From positions 1 through 61,091 of the forward strand of contig NZ_LZJW01000129.1 of assembly GCF_001667885.1 (NCBI RefSeq): a DNA stretch of 61,091 bases. Direction: 5' to 3'. The stretch comes from Mycobacterium scrofulaceum. GTDB lineage: Bacteria > Actinomycetota > Actinomycetes > Mycobacteriales > Mycobacteriaceae. A program made the position numbers and the translations under genes. Under the pieces are notes generated by a model. That model worked only from the letters and a program-made list of their open reading frames with translations. It did no database searches and was not told the DNA's origin. Positions 1-7,807 of the stretch are shown here, one piece after another. Position 1 is the stretch's first letter. The number at the start of each line of letters is the position of its first letter.

Positions 1-132
1 GGTTGACGTGGGGAGGCTAGGCGCGGCGGGCGCACCGCTCGCGGGCAGTCCCGCGCCGCACTGACCGGGTTGGTCGGCTGCGGCGCCTCCGCCGCCGACC
101 AGCACCCAGCGCGCCCCCGACAGCGGTTGCAT
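1..132 (-). CDS. Possible 5' fragment of a hypothetical protein, cut by window edge
   Basis: On the minus strand an ATG at 132 opens a frame that runs 44 codons without a stop to the window edge. The peptide reads MQPLSGARWVLVGGGG then becomes Ala/Pro rich. The same frame upstream is closed by a TAA a few codons before the ATG, after a stretch (APSVSSTVYV) that also looks protein-like, so this could be the middle of a gene broken by a stop codon. I recognise no family. The call rests only on an open frame and plausible composition. Confidence 0.2.
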   Translation of the reverse strand, partial: MQPLSGARWVLVGGGGAAADQPGQCGAGLPASGAPAAPSLPTST

Positions 133-187
133 ATCGGGCACCAACTGTTAGACGTAGACGGTGGAGGAGACGCTGGGCGCCCCGCGG

Positions 188-1069
188 TCACGCCCTGAGC
201 CCGCTGAGGTCCGGCCGCCCACCGAGGCGCTGGACCGTGGCGCTTGCGGCCGCCGATGCGCGCCTGCCCGCCTGCCGGGGTTCGGCGCCGTCGCGCAGCG
301 CGGCGATCAGCCCCGCCACGAAGGCGTCGCCGGCGCCGGTCGGATCCACCACATCCACATCGCCGAATTCGAACAGCTCGCTCCCGCCCTTCCACGCCAG
401 CAGGTCACCGACGTCAGGCACCGCGAGGGCAACCAATTCGGGACCGGCGCCGAGCAGGTTGTCGGCCAACGCGAAAGCCTTTTCGACGGTGGCGATCTCC
501 TCGCCCGCGATCAGCGCGGCCTCGGTGGCATCGGCGCGTAGTACGTCCACCGACGCGAGCAGGTCGGCCCGAATCCGGGGGGCCGGCACGCCATCCGCCA
601 CCACCCGCAGTCCGCGATCCCGCGCACGCTGCGCCGCCTCCAGAGCCGTCGCCGGCGGTTGCTGCAGTTGGATGGACACGGTGTCGGCGGTGTCCCACGC
701 GGCCGCATAGTCCAGATCGGACACCCGGACGAGCGAGCTCTGCGGTACGTCCTCCAGCAGCATCCGCTCGGGCGGTCGCCCCACGACATCGATCAAAAGC
801 GCTGTCACGCCGCGGCGCACGACGCCGCCGATGTCGATGCCGTCCCGTTGGGCCTGCTGCGCGACCACCGCCCCTGCGTGGTCGTCACCCACCACGCCAA
901 TGAGCGCGACCGGCACGCCGAGCTGCGCGAGACCGACCGCCTGATTGGCACCCTTGCCACCCAGCAACTCCCTGCGCTGCAGTATCTCGGTGGATTTTCC
1001 GGCGGTCGGCGGCCCGTCGGTGCACAGCACCAAGTCGCGCGCGATCTGGCCGATCACCACAACACCCAT
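188..1069 (-). CDS. PfkB-family sugar kinase (ribokinase-like)
   Basis: This 293-residue protein is a cytoplasmic ATP-dependent carbohydrate kinase of the PfkB/ribokinase family. Two family signatures are visible: the N-terminal GGKGANQA motif (about residues 38-45), which binds the sugar, and the C-terminal DPTGAGDAF motif (about 241-249), which holds the catalytic Asp and the anion hole. Length is normal for ribokinases (about 300). The start is the ATG at 1069, directly before a hydrophobic first strand (VVVIGQIARDLV), as usual in the family. It is divergent from the oxidoreductase at 1203, across about 130 nt. Ribose is the likeliest substrate by similarity, but PfkB substrates cannot be assigned from motifs alone. 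Confidence 0.85.
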   Translation of the reverse strand: MGVVVIGQIARDLVLCTDGPPTAGKSTEILQRRELLGGKGANQAVGLAQLGVPVALIGVVGDDHAGAVVAQQAQRDGIDIGGVVRRGVTALLIDVVGRPPERMLLEDVPQSSLVRVSDLDYAAAWDTADTVSIQLQQPPATALEAAQRARDRGLRVVADGVPAPRIRADLLASVDVLRADATEAALIAGEEIATVEKAFALADNLLGAGPELVALAVPDVGDLLAWKGGSELFEFGDVDVVDPTGAGDAFVAGLIAALRDGAEPRQAGRRASAAASATVQRLGGRPDLSGLRA

Positions 1070-1202
1070 GGGTACAAGGTGCCCGTTTTTCGTCCGATGT
1101 CACATCGGGCGATCGGTCTGCGATCCGCCGTTTCGAGCGGCCTTCGGCGGCAATCCTGCCTGAGCGCACATCGAGCGCTTTGAACGAAACGGGAGGCGAT
1201 AC

Positions 1203-2123
1203 ATGCGTGCGGCAGTCCTAGAAGCGGCGGGGGATATTCCGAAGGTTCGCGATTTCGATGAGCCCCAGGGCTATCCCCACAGCGAAATCGCGGAAGTGGT
1301 GCTGGCCGGCTGCAATCCCGTGGACATCCTGCTGGCTTCGGGAAAAATGGGTCAACCGACGACGCCGTCGGTAGTCGGCCGAGAGGGCATCGGCACGCTC
1401 GACGGCAAGCGGATCTACTTCAACGCCCCGCCGGATCCGTTCGGGTCGTGGGCGCAGCGCTGTCCCGTCAATCCCGCCAAGACATTTCCCGTTCCCGACG
1501 AACTCGACGACGACGTCGCCGTGGCATGCGGCATAGCCGGATTGGCCGCGTGGTTGCCACTGACGCGGCATGCCGACGTGTCGCACGGCGAGACGGTGCT
1601 GGTCCTTGGTGCCACCGGAGTGGTGGGACGCATCGCCGTGCAGGTGGCCAAACTCCTGGGCGCGGGCCGAGTAATCGGTGCGGGCCGCAACCCCGAGGCG
1701 CTGGAGCAGACTCGCGACTTGGGTGCCGATGCCACGGTGCAATTGGGTGGCGACGACGACGCCGCAGCGTTGCGAAAAGAGTCCGGTGACGGCTACGACG
1801 TCGTGATCGACCTCGTCTACGGCAAGCCCTTTCTCGCCGCGTTGGACGCCACCGCCAACGGTGCGACGCTGATCACCGTCGGCGAGGGAGCCGGACCGAC
1901 GGCCGAGGTGCCGTTCCGCTCGTTGACCGGCCGCACCCACGTCGGCCATCTCAACGACGCCATGGCGCCCGACGTGCTGCGGGCCGGCTATGCGGAGATC
2001 ACCAAATATGCTGCCGAAGGTCGGATTCACGTAGACAGCCGCCGCTACTCGCTGGAGGAAGCCGCACAGGCTTGGCGCGAGCAACAGTCGGGGCCGCACG
2101 TCAAGATCGCCGTGGCGCCGTGA
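1203..2123 (+). CDS. Zinc-free medium-chain oxidoreductase (quinone reductase-like)
   Basis: The 306-residue protein belongs to the medium-chain dehydrogenase/reductase superfamily, quinone oxidoreductase branch. A GroES-like N-terminal half is followed by a Rossmann domain with the nucleotide motif VLGATGVVGRIA near residues 138-149, typical of NADPH-dependent members. The Cys/His ligands of the zinc-type alcohol dehydrogenases are not evident. The ATG at 1203 follows a GGAGG-like site (gggaggcgat). The physiological substrate is unknown. It is divergent from the sugar kinase, and the downstream neighbour is a degraded aldehyde dehydrogenase, so any former operon context is lost. Confidence 0.8.
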   Translation: MRAAVLEAAGDIPKVRDFDEPQGYPHSEIAEVVLAGCNPVDILLASGKMGQPTTPSVVGREGIGTLDGKRIYFNAPPDPFGSWAQRCPVNPAKTFPVPDELDDDVAVACGIAGLAAWLPLTRHADVSHGETVLVLGATGVVGRIAVQVAKLLGAGRVIGAGRNPEALEQTRDLGADATVQLGGDDDAAALRKESGDGYDVVIDLVYGKPFLAALDATANGATLITVGEGAGPTAEVPFRSLTGRTHVGHLNDAMAPDVLRAGYAEITKYAAEGRIHVDSRRYSLEEAAQAWREQQSGPHVKIAVAP

Positions 2124-2149
2124 CCGGCCGCTAGGCGCCGTTCAACACC

Positions 2150-2380
2150 ATGCCGATCGGCACCCGATGGCGCGCCGGCCCGGCGGGCGAGAGCCGGGCC
2201 GACACCGACCCCTGGAGCGGGGACGTCAACGACACGCCGGTCAACGACGACGCCAACACGGCCTTCGGTGGTGAAAAGGCCTCGGGAGTGGGCCGGTTCG
2301 GCGGTCAATGGGCCATCGACGAGTTCACCACCGAGCGCTGGGCGTCCGTGCAGCACCGGCCGCGTGAGTACGCGATCTAG
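2150..2380 (+). pseudogene. C-terminal remnant of an aldehyde dehydrogenase
   Basis: The frame encodes about 76 residues. From about residue 26 it matches the C-terminus of benzaldehyde/salicylaldehyde-type aldehyde dehydrogenases: NDTPVNDDANTAFGGEKASG, then a GRFGGQWAIDEFTT stretch and a terminal SVQHRPREY. A complete ALDH has about 480 residues. The NAD-binding Rossmann part and the catalytic Cys/Glu segments are absent here and in the flanking frames, so I read this as a deletion remnant. The first 25 residues do not resemble the family. A functional small protein is unlikely but not excluded. Confidence 0.75.
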
Positions 2381-2479
2381 CCGCGAGCCGCGCCACCGAT
2401 CGACCATAGCGTCGCGAGCACTACGAGAGCGAGCCGACGCAACACCAGCGGGGCATGCGGTCGGTGCTTCAATGGTGGG

Positions 2480-3466
2480 ATGGGTGACCCCAGGCCCCAA
2501 GTGGCGATTCTGGACGACTACGCGGGCGCGGCGCTGCGGCTCGCCGACTGGTCGCCGGTGCAAACCCGTTCCCGCGTGACCGTTTTCGACCGGCACCTCG
2601 ACGAGGACGAAGCCGTCAAGGCGCTGCGGCCGTTCGACGTGATCTGCACCATGCGTGAGCGGATGGCGCTGCCGCGGACGCTGCTCGAACGGCTGCCGAA
2701 CCTGAAGCTGATCACCATCGTCGGTAGGAGCCTGCCCAACCTGGACCTGGCCGCGGCCACCGAGCGGGGGATCCTCGTCGCCCACTCCGACTTCGCCCAT
2801 CCACGCTTTCGCTCCGTGCACGACGCCACCCCCGAATTCGCCTGGGGATTGTTGATCGCCACGGTGCGCAACCTGGCTGAGGAACACCGCCGCATGCGAG
2901 ACGGCGGCTGGCAGACCACGACCGGCCTCACGCTGTCGGGCAAGACACTCGGGCTACTGGGCCTGGGGCGGGTGGGCAAGCGGATGGCCGAATACGGGCG
3001 GGTGTTCGGCATGGAAGTCGTTGCGTGGAGCCAAAATCTCACCGCGGACGCCGCCGCGGCCGCTGGGGCGCGCCGGGTCGAGAAGGCGGCGCTGTTCGAG
3101 GAGTCCGACGTGGTCTCCATTCACGTCGTGCTGTCGGAACGCACGCGAGGGCTGGTAGGCCAGTCCGAACTTGCCCTGATGAAACCGCACGCCTACCTGA
3201 TCAACACGTCGCGGGGACCGATCGTCGACGAGGCCGCGCTGATCGCGGCGTTGAATGCGGGACACCTCGCCGGTGCCGGGCTCGACGTCTACGACGTCGA
3301 ACCGCTGCCGCCCGAGCATCCGCTGCGGCGGCTCCCGAACGTCACCCTGTCGCCGCACCTGGGGTACGTCACCCGCGAAATGCTCAGCGCCTTTTACGCC
3401 GACACCGTGGAGGCGGTGGTCGCCTGGCTGGATGGGACCCCGGTTCGGATCGCCAACCCCGGTTGA
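2480..3466 (+). CDS. D-2-hydroxyacid dehydrogenase (NAD-dependent)
   Basis: The 328-residue protein shows the full architecture of the D-isomer-specific 2-hydroxyacid dehydrogenases (SerA/formate dehydrogenase-like). An N-terminal substrate-domain segment precedes an NAD-binding motif GLLGLGRVGKRMA near residue 160. The signature INTSRGPIVDEAAL near 240 and a late catalytic His (SPHLGYVTREM near 296) complete it. It should interconvert a 2-keto acid and a D-2-hydroxy acid; the substrate is not identifiable. The ATG at 2480 gives the usual family N-terminus (VAILDDY). It ends immediately before the stop codon of the convergent TetR gene. Confidence 0.85.
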   Translation: MGDPRPQVAILDDYAGAALRLADWSPVQTRSRVTVFDRHLDEDEAVKALRPFDVICTMRERMALPRTLLERLPNLKLITIVGRSLPNLDLAAATERGILVAHSDFAHPRFRSVHDATPEFAWGLLIATVRNLAEEHRRMRDGGWQTTTGLTLSGKTLGLLGLGRVGKRMAEYGRVFGMEVVAWSQNLTADAAAAAGARRVEKAALFEESDVVSIHVVLSERTRGLVGQSELALMKPHAYLINTSRGPIVDEAALIAALNAGHLAGAGLDVYDVEPLPPEHPLRRLPNVTLSPHLGYVTREMLSAFYADTVEAVVAWLDGTPVRIANPG

Positions 3467-4069
3467 TCAGCCGCGCTTGCGCCTCCAGTGCGGACTCTTG
3501 ACCGCTTCGAGAGCCTCGGTGACATAACGGTCCAGCGACCAGGGGCGCCCGGACTGTCGCACCCACCGCTGAAAGCCGAAATCTGCTGCGGCAAAGGCTA
3601 AATGGACCAGCAGGCCGGGGCGGATGTCGATGTCGGGGTTTACGCCCATGCGCTCGGCGATCAGCTTTGCCGCCCGCTCCTTGTCGGCGGGCGTGTGCAC
3701 CGTGACCTTGCGAAGCAGGTCGGGGGCCACCAGCAGCGCCTCTCGCCATTCGTCGGTGTCGGCCTGCTCGAAGGACCGGGTGCGCGTGACGATGGCGTTG
3801 ATCAACGCGATGTCCGGGGACTCGTTGGCGGGCCGTTGTTCGAGGAGGTTCACGATCGCGGCGCCACCATGGCGGACCGGGGCGAGCAACAGCTCTTCCT
3901 TCGTCGGTACGTGCCGGAAGAAGGTTCGCTGGGAAACGCCGGCGGCGGCGGCGATTTCCTCCGTGGTCACGGCGTCGTACCCGCGTTCGACGAACAACCG
4001 GAACGCCGCGCGCCTGATGTCGGCCCGGATCTGTGCCCGCTGCCGATCGCGCAGCGACTGCCCGCTCAC
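3467..4069 (-). CDS. TetR-family transcriptional regulator, last gene of a four-gene operon
   Basis: The 200-residue protein has a TetR helix-turn-helix at about residues 30-57 (IAAAAGVSQRTFFRHV) and a divergent helical ligand domain. Its ATG overlaps the stop of the upstream SDR gene by 4 nt, so it is translationally coupled to the operon 6412 to 3467. The perfect inverted repeat at 6469-6483, between this operon and the divergent SDR gene, is a reasonable operator for it (inference). The ligand is probably a substrate or product of the encoded oxidoreductases. Confidence 0.85.
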   Translation of the reverse strand: MSGQSLRDRQRAQIRADIRRAAFRLFVERGYDAVTTEEIAAAAGVSQRTFFRHVPTKEELLLAPVRHGGAAIVNLLEQRPANESPDIALINAIVTRTRSFEQADTDEWREALLVAPDLLRKVTVHTPADKERAAKLIAERMGVNPDIDIRPGLLVHLAFAAADFGFQRWVRQSGRPWSLDRYVTEALEAVKSPHWRRKRG

Positions 4070-4839
4070 CGGAAGCAGCCGATTCCACCGTCGACGTGGA
4101 TGGTCTGCCCGGTGATGAACGTCGCGTCGGTGCCGAGTAAGAAAGCCACCAGCGCGCCGACGTCGGTGCGGACATCGCCGATGCGCTTCATCGGCACGCG
4201 TCCTACCGCCTTTTCGTACTCCTTGGGCGCGAACGACTTCCAGAACTTGACGCCGTCCGATTCGGCGAAGGGGCAGATGACGTTGACCCGGATGTTGTCA
4301 CGGCCCCACTCCAGCGCGGCGACCTTCGACAGGCCCCGAATGGCCTCCTTGGCGGCGGCGTAGCCACCCCATTTGGGTTCACCGCCGGTACCCGTCCCCG
4401 AGCCCAGGTTGACGATCGACCCGCCCCCCGCCGCGACCATCACCGGATGCACGGCCTGCATGAGCAGGAAGGTCGCCCGCGGCCCGACGTCGTGACCAAG
4501 CGCGAAATCCTCCATGGTGATGTCGACGAACGCCTTCGGTTCGTTGGTGGCGATCGCGTTGTTGACCAGGCCATGAACGGCGCCGAAGGCGTCGACCGCT
4601 GCCGCCACGATGCGTTGGGCGCTGTCCGGGTCGCGCAGGTCGGCCGTCACCTTCTCGACGCGTCCCAACGACGACAGCTCTGCGGTCGTCTTGCCCAGCA
4701 ACTCGTCCTGAATGTCGACCAGCAGCACCGAGGCGCCGCGTTCCAGCAGCGCGGCGGCGACACCCCTACCGACGCCCTGCGCGGCGCCGGTCACCACCGC
4801 GACGTGGCCCTGCATCGACGAGGGGTGCGAGTAGGTCAT
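4066..4839 (-). CDS. Short-chain dehydrogenase/reductase
   Basis: A 257-residue classical SDR. The cofactor motif TGAAQGVGRG lies near residues 17-26, an NNA motif (VNNAIA) near 90, and the catalytic YxxxK is YAAAK near 158. The C-terminal FITGQTIHVDGG is also typical. Members reduce or oxidise hydroxy/keto groups with NAD(P)H; annotation as a 3-oxoacyl-ACP reductase would rest only on generic similarity. The gene overlaps both neighbours by 4 nt (VOC gene upstream, TetR gene downstream), so it belongs to a tightly coupled catabolic-type operon. Confidence 0.85.
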   Translation of the reverse strand: MTYSHPSSMQGHVAVVTGAAQGVGRGVAAALLERGASVLLVDIQDELLGKTTAELSSLGRVEKVTADLRDPDSAQRIVAAAVDAFGAVHGLVNNAIATNEPKAFVDITMEDFALGHDVGPRATFLLMQAVHPVMVAAGGGSIVNLGSGTGTGGEPKWGGYAAAKEAIRGLSKVAALEWGRDNIRVNVICPFAESDGVKFWKSFAPKEYEKAVGRVPMKRIGDVRTDVGALVAFLLGTDATFITGQTIHVDGGIGCFR

Positions 4840-5336
4840 TCGACCGGTCCCAGCCGTAGCGGCACCCCGCGGTGCATCTCGTAGGTGCTGCGGGCACCGT
4901 CGGGCAGTTCGATGAACTCGACCGCGGTCCCGTCGGGATCTTTGACGAAAAACATTCGCACCCCGCCGATTTCGAAGGGCACCTGGTCGGGTGTGTACCC
5001 GGCCGCGGTGACCCGCCGGTGGGCCTCATCGAGATCGGTCACCGACAAGGACACGTTGTGGATACCGGTGGTGCTGCGACGGGCCGGCTCATGATCCGGC
5101 GCACCGGCACCCAGCGACAGCAACTCGACCATCACCCCACCCAGCAGTCCGCCCACCACCCGACCCTCCTGCTTCCGGGTGGCGTGCAGCGCCGCATCGA
5201 AAGGCTCACCGGAGATGAGGGTTTCGAACACGACCTCCATCCCGAGCAGGTCACGGTAGAAGCCCAAGGCGCGATCCATGTCCGTCACACCGACCACGAA
5301 ATGACAGAACGAGACCTCACCGAGGACGCCGGTCAT
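4836..5336 (-). CDS. VOC-family (glyoxalase/dioxygenase-like) protein
   Basis: About 166 residues from the ATG at 5336, chosen because it overlaps the upstream stop by 4 nt; a longer frame adds only an Arg-rich, non-coding-like leader. It carries a vicinal oxygen chelate fold: H in FCHFVVGVTDMDRALGFY near the start, a second repeat opening with HNVSLSVTDLDEAH, and the late strand FFVKDPDGTAVEFIEL with a metal-ligand Glu. Such proteins are metal-dependent lyases, dioxygenases, epimerases or binding proteins. Position between a DHDPR-like enzyme and an SDR points to catabolism of a small organic compound. Confidence 0.8.
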   Translation of the reverse strand: MTGVLGEVSFCHFVVGVTDMDRALGFYRDLLGMEVVFETLISGEPFDAALHATRKQEGRVVGGLLGGVMVELLSLGAGAPDHEPARRSTTGIHNVSLSVTDLDEAHRRVTAAGYTPDQVPFEIGGVRMFFVKDPDGTAVEFIELPDGARSTYEMHRGVPLRLGPVE

Positions 5337-6412
5337 GACGCGGCGAGACCGGGAGCCGGGCGCCCGGCGAACAGGGGCAGATCGAGATAGGTCTTGATCC
5401 CGGGCTCGGCGGCGCAGACGTCGGGGATGGCATTGACGCAATGGTTGGCCGTAGCCACCACGCCCGGATTCTTCACCAGGCCCTCGGCAATCGTTTCGGG
5501 CTGAAGGCCCTTGAAGGTGAGGCTCACGGTCGGGTCACCGGTGATCTCGACCTCGAAGCGCTCGCCGCGCCCGCCGAAATCCCAGCCGGGATCCAGGTTT
5601 TCCTCACCCATCAACCAGTTGACCGCCGCCGTGATAACCGGTTCACCGTCCACGAGCGCCTGCCAGCGGAAGCGGCGCGCGGCCACCATTCCGGTGGTGA
5701 TCGGGAACGGCGCGTAATCGATGTCGGCGGTCGCCACGGCGACGTCCTGGATAGTCCGGATGTTCGGATCAATGCGGAATCCCATGTGATCGGCGATCAT
5801 TCGCACCGACTGCTTGAAGCCCGCCTCGAGCAGGCTGGCCATGGGGCCCTGCATGGCCTCCTCGGGGGTGCCGCCAAACCCCATGATGTGGCGCACGACG
5901 TCCGGGGCGTTGTAGGTGCGGATGTCGGAGAATTCCTCCGCCCGGATGTGGGTGACGGCCGAGGAAAGCGAAGAGAGCATCAGCGGGAATCGTTCGGTGA
6001 TGCCCCCGGGGTGGATCCCCGAGCCGTGCAGGGTCACTCCGGCAGCGGCCGCCGCTTCCGCGACGGCCTGGTGCCGCGAGTTGTTCGGGTCCGGGTATAC
6101 CCAGCCGACGGGGGTGACCACGTTCTTGCCGGACCGCAGGATCGCGATGACTTCGTCGTCGTTCGGCACCAGCGGGCTGTACACGACACAGTCGGCATCG
6201 AGCGCAAGGATCTCCTCGACGCTGGACGTGGCGGTGACGCCGAGGTCGTCAGTGCCCAGGATCCGGCCGACGTCGACACCGTTCTTCTCGGCGCTGTGTA
6301 CCCAGCAGCCGGCCAACTCCAGCTGGGGATGGTTCAGGACGCAACCGATGGCCGCCTTGCCGACGCCTCCGGTCGCCCACTGGATGACGCGAAGCTTGGA
6401 CGGACTGCTCAT
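5333..6412 (-). CDS. Dihydrodipicolinate-reductase-like NAD(P)-binding dehydrogenase
   Basis: The 359-residue protein has an N-terminal Rossmann fold (VIQWATGGVGKAAI) typical of the DapB-like N-terminal family, which in mycobacteria includes many non-lysine enzymes of about 350 residues related to 2,4-diaminopentanoate dehydrogenase. It lacks DapB length (about 245) and context, so I do not call it dapB. It is the first gene of the operon running to 3467, with a 4-nt overlap into the VOC gene. A paralogue of the same family and length lies at 30796-31863. Confidence 0.75.
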   Translation of the reverse strand: MSSPSKLRVIQWATGGVGKAAIGCVLNHPQLELAGCWVHSAEKNGVDVGRILGTDDLGVTATSSVEEILALDADCVVYSPLVPNDDEVIAILRSGKNVVTPVGWVYPDPNNSRHQAVAEAAAAAGVTLHGSGIHPGGITERFPLMLSSLSSAVTHIRAEEFSDIRTYNAPDVVRHIMGFGGTPEEAMQGPMASLLEAGFKQSVRMIADHMGFRIDPNIRTIQDVAVATADIDYAPFPITTGMVAARRFRWQALVDGEPVITAAVNWLMGEENLDPGWDFGGRGERFEVEITGDPTVSLTFKGLQPETIAEGLVKNPGVVATANHCVNAIPDVCAAEPGIKTYLDLPLFAGRPAPGLAAS

Positions 6413-6468
6413 CTCCTGACCTCCGATGCTTTACACGCCAACGACCGAAATGGCACAGTATGACCCGC

Positions 6469-6483
6469 TGACAGTGACTGTCA
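6469..6483. promoter_or_regulatory. Inverted repeat, candidate TetR operator between divergent operons
   Basis: The sequence TGACAG-TGA-CTGTCA is a perfect 6-bp inverted repeat with a 3-bp centre. It lies in the 99-nt region between the minus-strand operon starting at 6412 and the plus-strand SDR at 6512. Size and symmetry suit a TetR dimer, and a TetR gene closes the minus-strand operon. Binding is inferred. Confidence 0.5.
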
Positions 6484-6511
6484 ACAACGGCTTCGGGTAG
6501 GAAGGCCTGTC

Positions 6512-7369
6512 ATGAGCGTCCTGGACGGCAAGGTTGCGGTCGTCACCGGAACCAGCCGCGGAGTGGGCGTCGGGATCGCCCACGAATTGCTTCGCGCAGG
6601 TGCCACCGTCATCGGATGTTCGCGCTCGCCCCTTGACGCCATTCCCGGTGTCGAGCCCGACTGGGCGGCCAGGGCCTCCCAAAAGGTCTGCGACCAAGGG
6701 GACCACCGCGCGATCGACTCGTTCGTGTCCGATGTCGTCGCGGAGCATGGCCGGATCGACATCCTGGTGAACAACGCCGGCGGCACGGTGCCGGCGCCGC
6801 ACGTCGAGAGCATTCCCGAACTGGTGCAACGCATTCAGGGCGCACCCGGCAGCGACGACGAATACGAGCGCACGGCGTTATTTCACGCCTTCGCGGTCCA
6901 GATGAACCTGATCAGCCCGCTGTGGTTCGCGATCCGCGCCTACCGGCAGATGCGCACCCAGGACGGCGTCGGCTGCATCATCAACATCTCCAGCGGTGCC
7001 GGGCATCCGGCGGGATCCCCGACGTTGGTTTCCTACGGCGCCGCCAAGAGCGGGCTCAACCACCTCACCCGCTCCCTGGCCGAGGAGTGGGGCCCCAAGG
7101 TGCGGGTCAACTGCATCGCGCTGGGACCGACCATGACCGAGAACTTCCGTTCCTTCGTTCTGCCCAAGGACGACCCAACGGGTGCAAAGTATTTCGCTGC
7201 TGTCCCGCTGCGCCGTGCGGGTGAGCCCGCGGAGGTGGGTAGGGTGTGCGTGTTTCTGGCCGGTGGGGACGCCGACTTCGTCAACGGCACCACCATCGAG
7301 CACGACGGCGGGATGCTGCCCGGTGTGCTGTACGACGCCGGCCTCAAAACCATCACGGATCTGCTCTAA
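6512..7369 (+). CDS. Short-chain dehydrogenase/reductase
   Basis: The 285-residue SDR has TGTSRGVGVG near residues 12-21, NNAGG near 90 and the catalytic YGAAK near 173. The C-terminal VNGTTIEHDGG is typical. It is longer than most classical SDRs because of an insertion around residues 100-130. The ATG at 6512 follows an AGGAAGG-like site. It opens a plus-strand unit with the DUF1330 gene 8 nt downstream and is divergent from the operon at 6412. A shared regulator seems likely (inference). Confidence 0.85.
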   Translation: MSVLDGKVAVVTGTSRGVGVGIAHELLRAGATVIGCSRSPLDAIPGVEPDWAARASQKVCDQGDHRAIDSFVSDVVAEHGRIDILVNNAGGTVPAPHVESIPELVQRIQGAPGSDDEYERTALFHAFAVQMNLISPLWFAIRAYRQMRTQDGVGCIINISSGAGHPAGSPTLVSYGAAKSGLNHLTRSLAEEWGPKVRVNCIALGPTMTENFRSFVLPKDDPTGAKYFAAVPLRRAGEPAEVGRVCVFLAGGDADFVNGTTIEHDGGMLPGVLYDAGLKTITDLL

Positions 7370-7377
7370 TCGTGGCC

Positions 7378-7764
7378 ATGCGCAATCCCCTGGAGCCGAC
7401 CGCCGAGCAGTTCGCCGCCCTGGCCGCGCGCCCGGCGAATGAGCCGGTGGTGATGGTCAACCTGCTGAAGTTCAAGACCCCCGGCGGGGTGGAGGCCTAC
7501 CAGCGCTACGGCGTGGCGGTGATTCCCCACCTGGAACACGCGGGCGCGGTCGTCCGCTATGCCGGGACGGCACCGACCGTCGTGATCGGCGATGGCGAAC
7601 GGCCTTGGTGGGACGCGATTCTCATCGTCGAGTATCCGTCGCCGCAGGCGTTCATCGACATGGTGAGCGACCCGGAGTATGCGAAGGCCCACGAGCATCG
7701 CATCGAGGCGCTGGAGCGCGGCGACCTGATAGCGACCTCGACGTGGTCGTTGAGTTTCGATTGA
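7378..7764 (+). CDS. DUF1330 / dimeric alpha-beta barrel protein
   Basis: About 128 residues from the ATG at 7378, only 8 nt after the SDR stop; a longer frame starting inside the SDR is Arg-rich and rejected. The segment VVMVNLLKFK, the central FIDMVSDPEYAKAHEHR and the overall length fit the DUF1330 ferredoxin-like dimeric barrel family. These are often partners or enzymes in aromatic or terpenoid degradation, with no fixed reaction. Co-transcription with the SDR is likely. A GTG at 7372 in the same frame is an alternative start. Confidence 0.75.
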   Translation: MRNPLEPTAEQFAALAARPANEPVVMVNLLKFKTPGGVEAYQRYGVAVIPHLEHAGAVVRYAGTAPTVVIGDGERPWWDAILIVEYPSPQAFIDMVSDPEYAKAHEHRIEALERGDLIATSTWSLSFD

Positions 7765-7807
7765 GCAGGTCCTAGCGGGTTTCACCCCCGTCGCGTCTAA
7801 TTGGTGG

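Noticed and set aside
244..903. Long plus-strand open frame opposite the sugar kinase
   Set aside because: Arg/Pro-rich translation typical of the antisense strand of GC-rich genes; the kinase frame has complete family motifs.
5333..6412. dapB (lysine biosynthesis) for the DHDPR-like genes
   Set aside because: About 355 residues against about 245 for DapB, catabolic-type neighbours, and two paralogues in the window (also 30796-31863).
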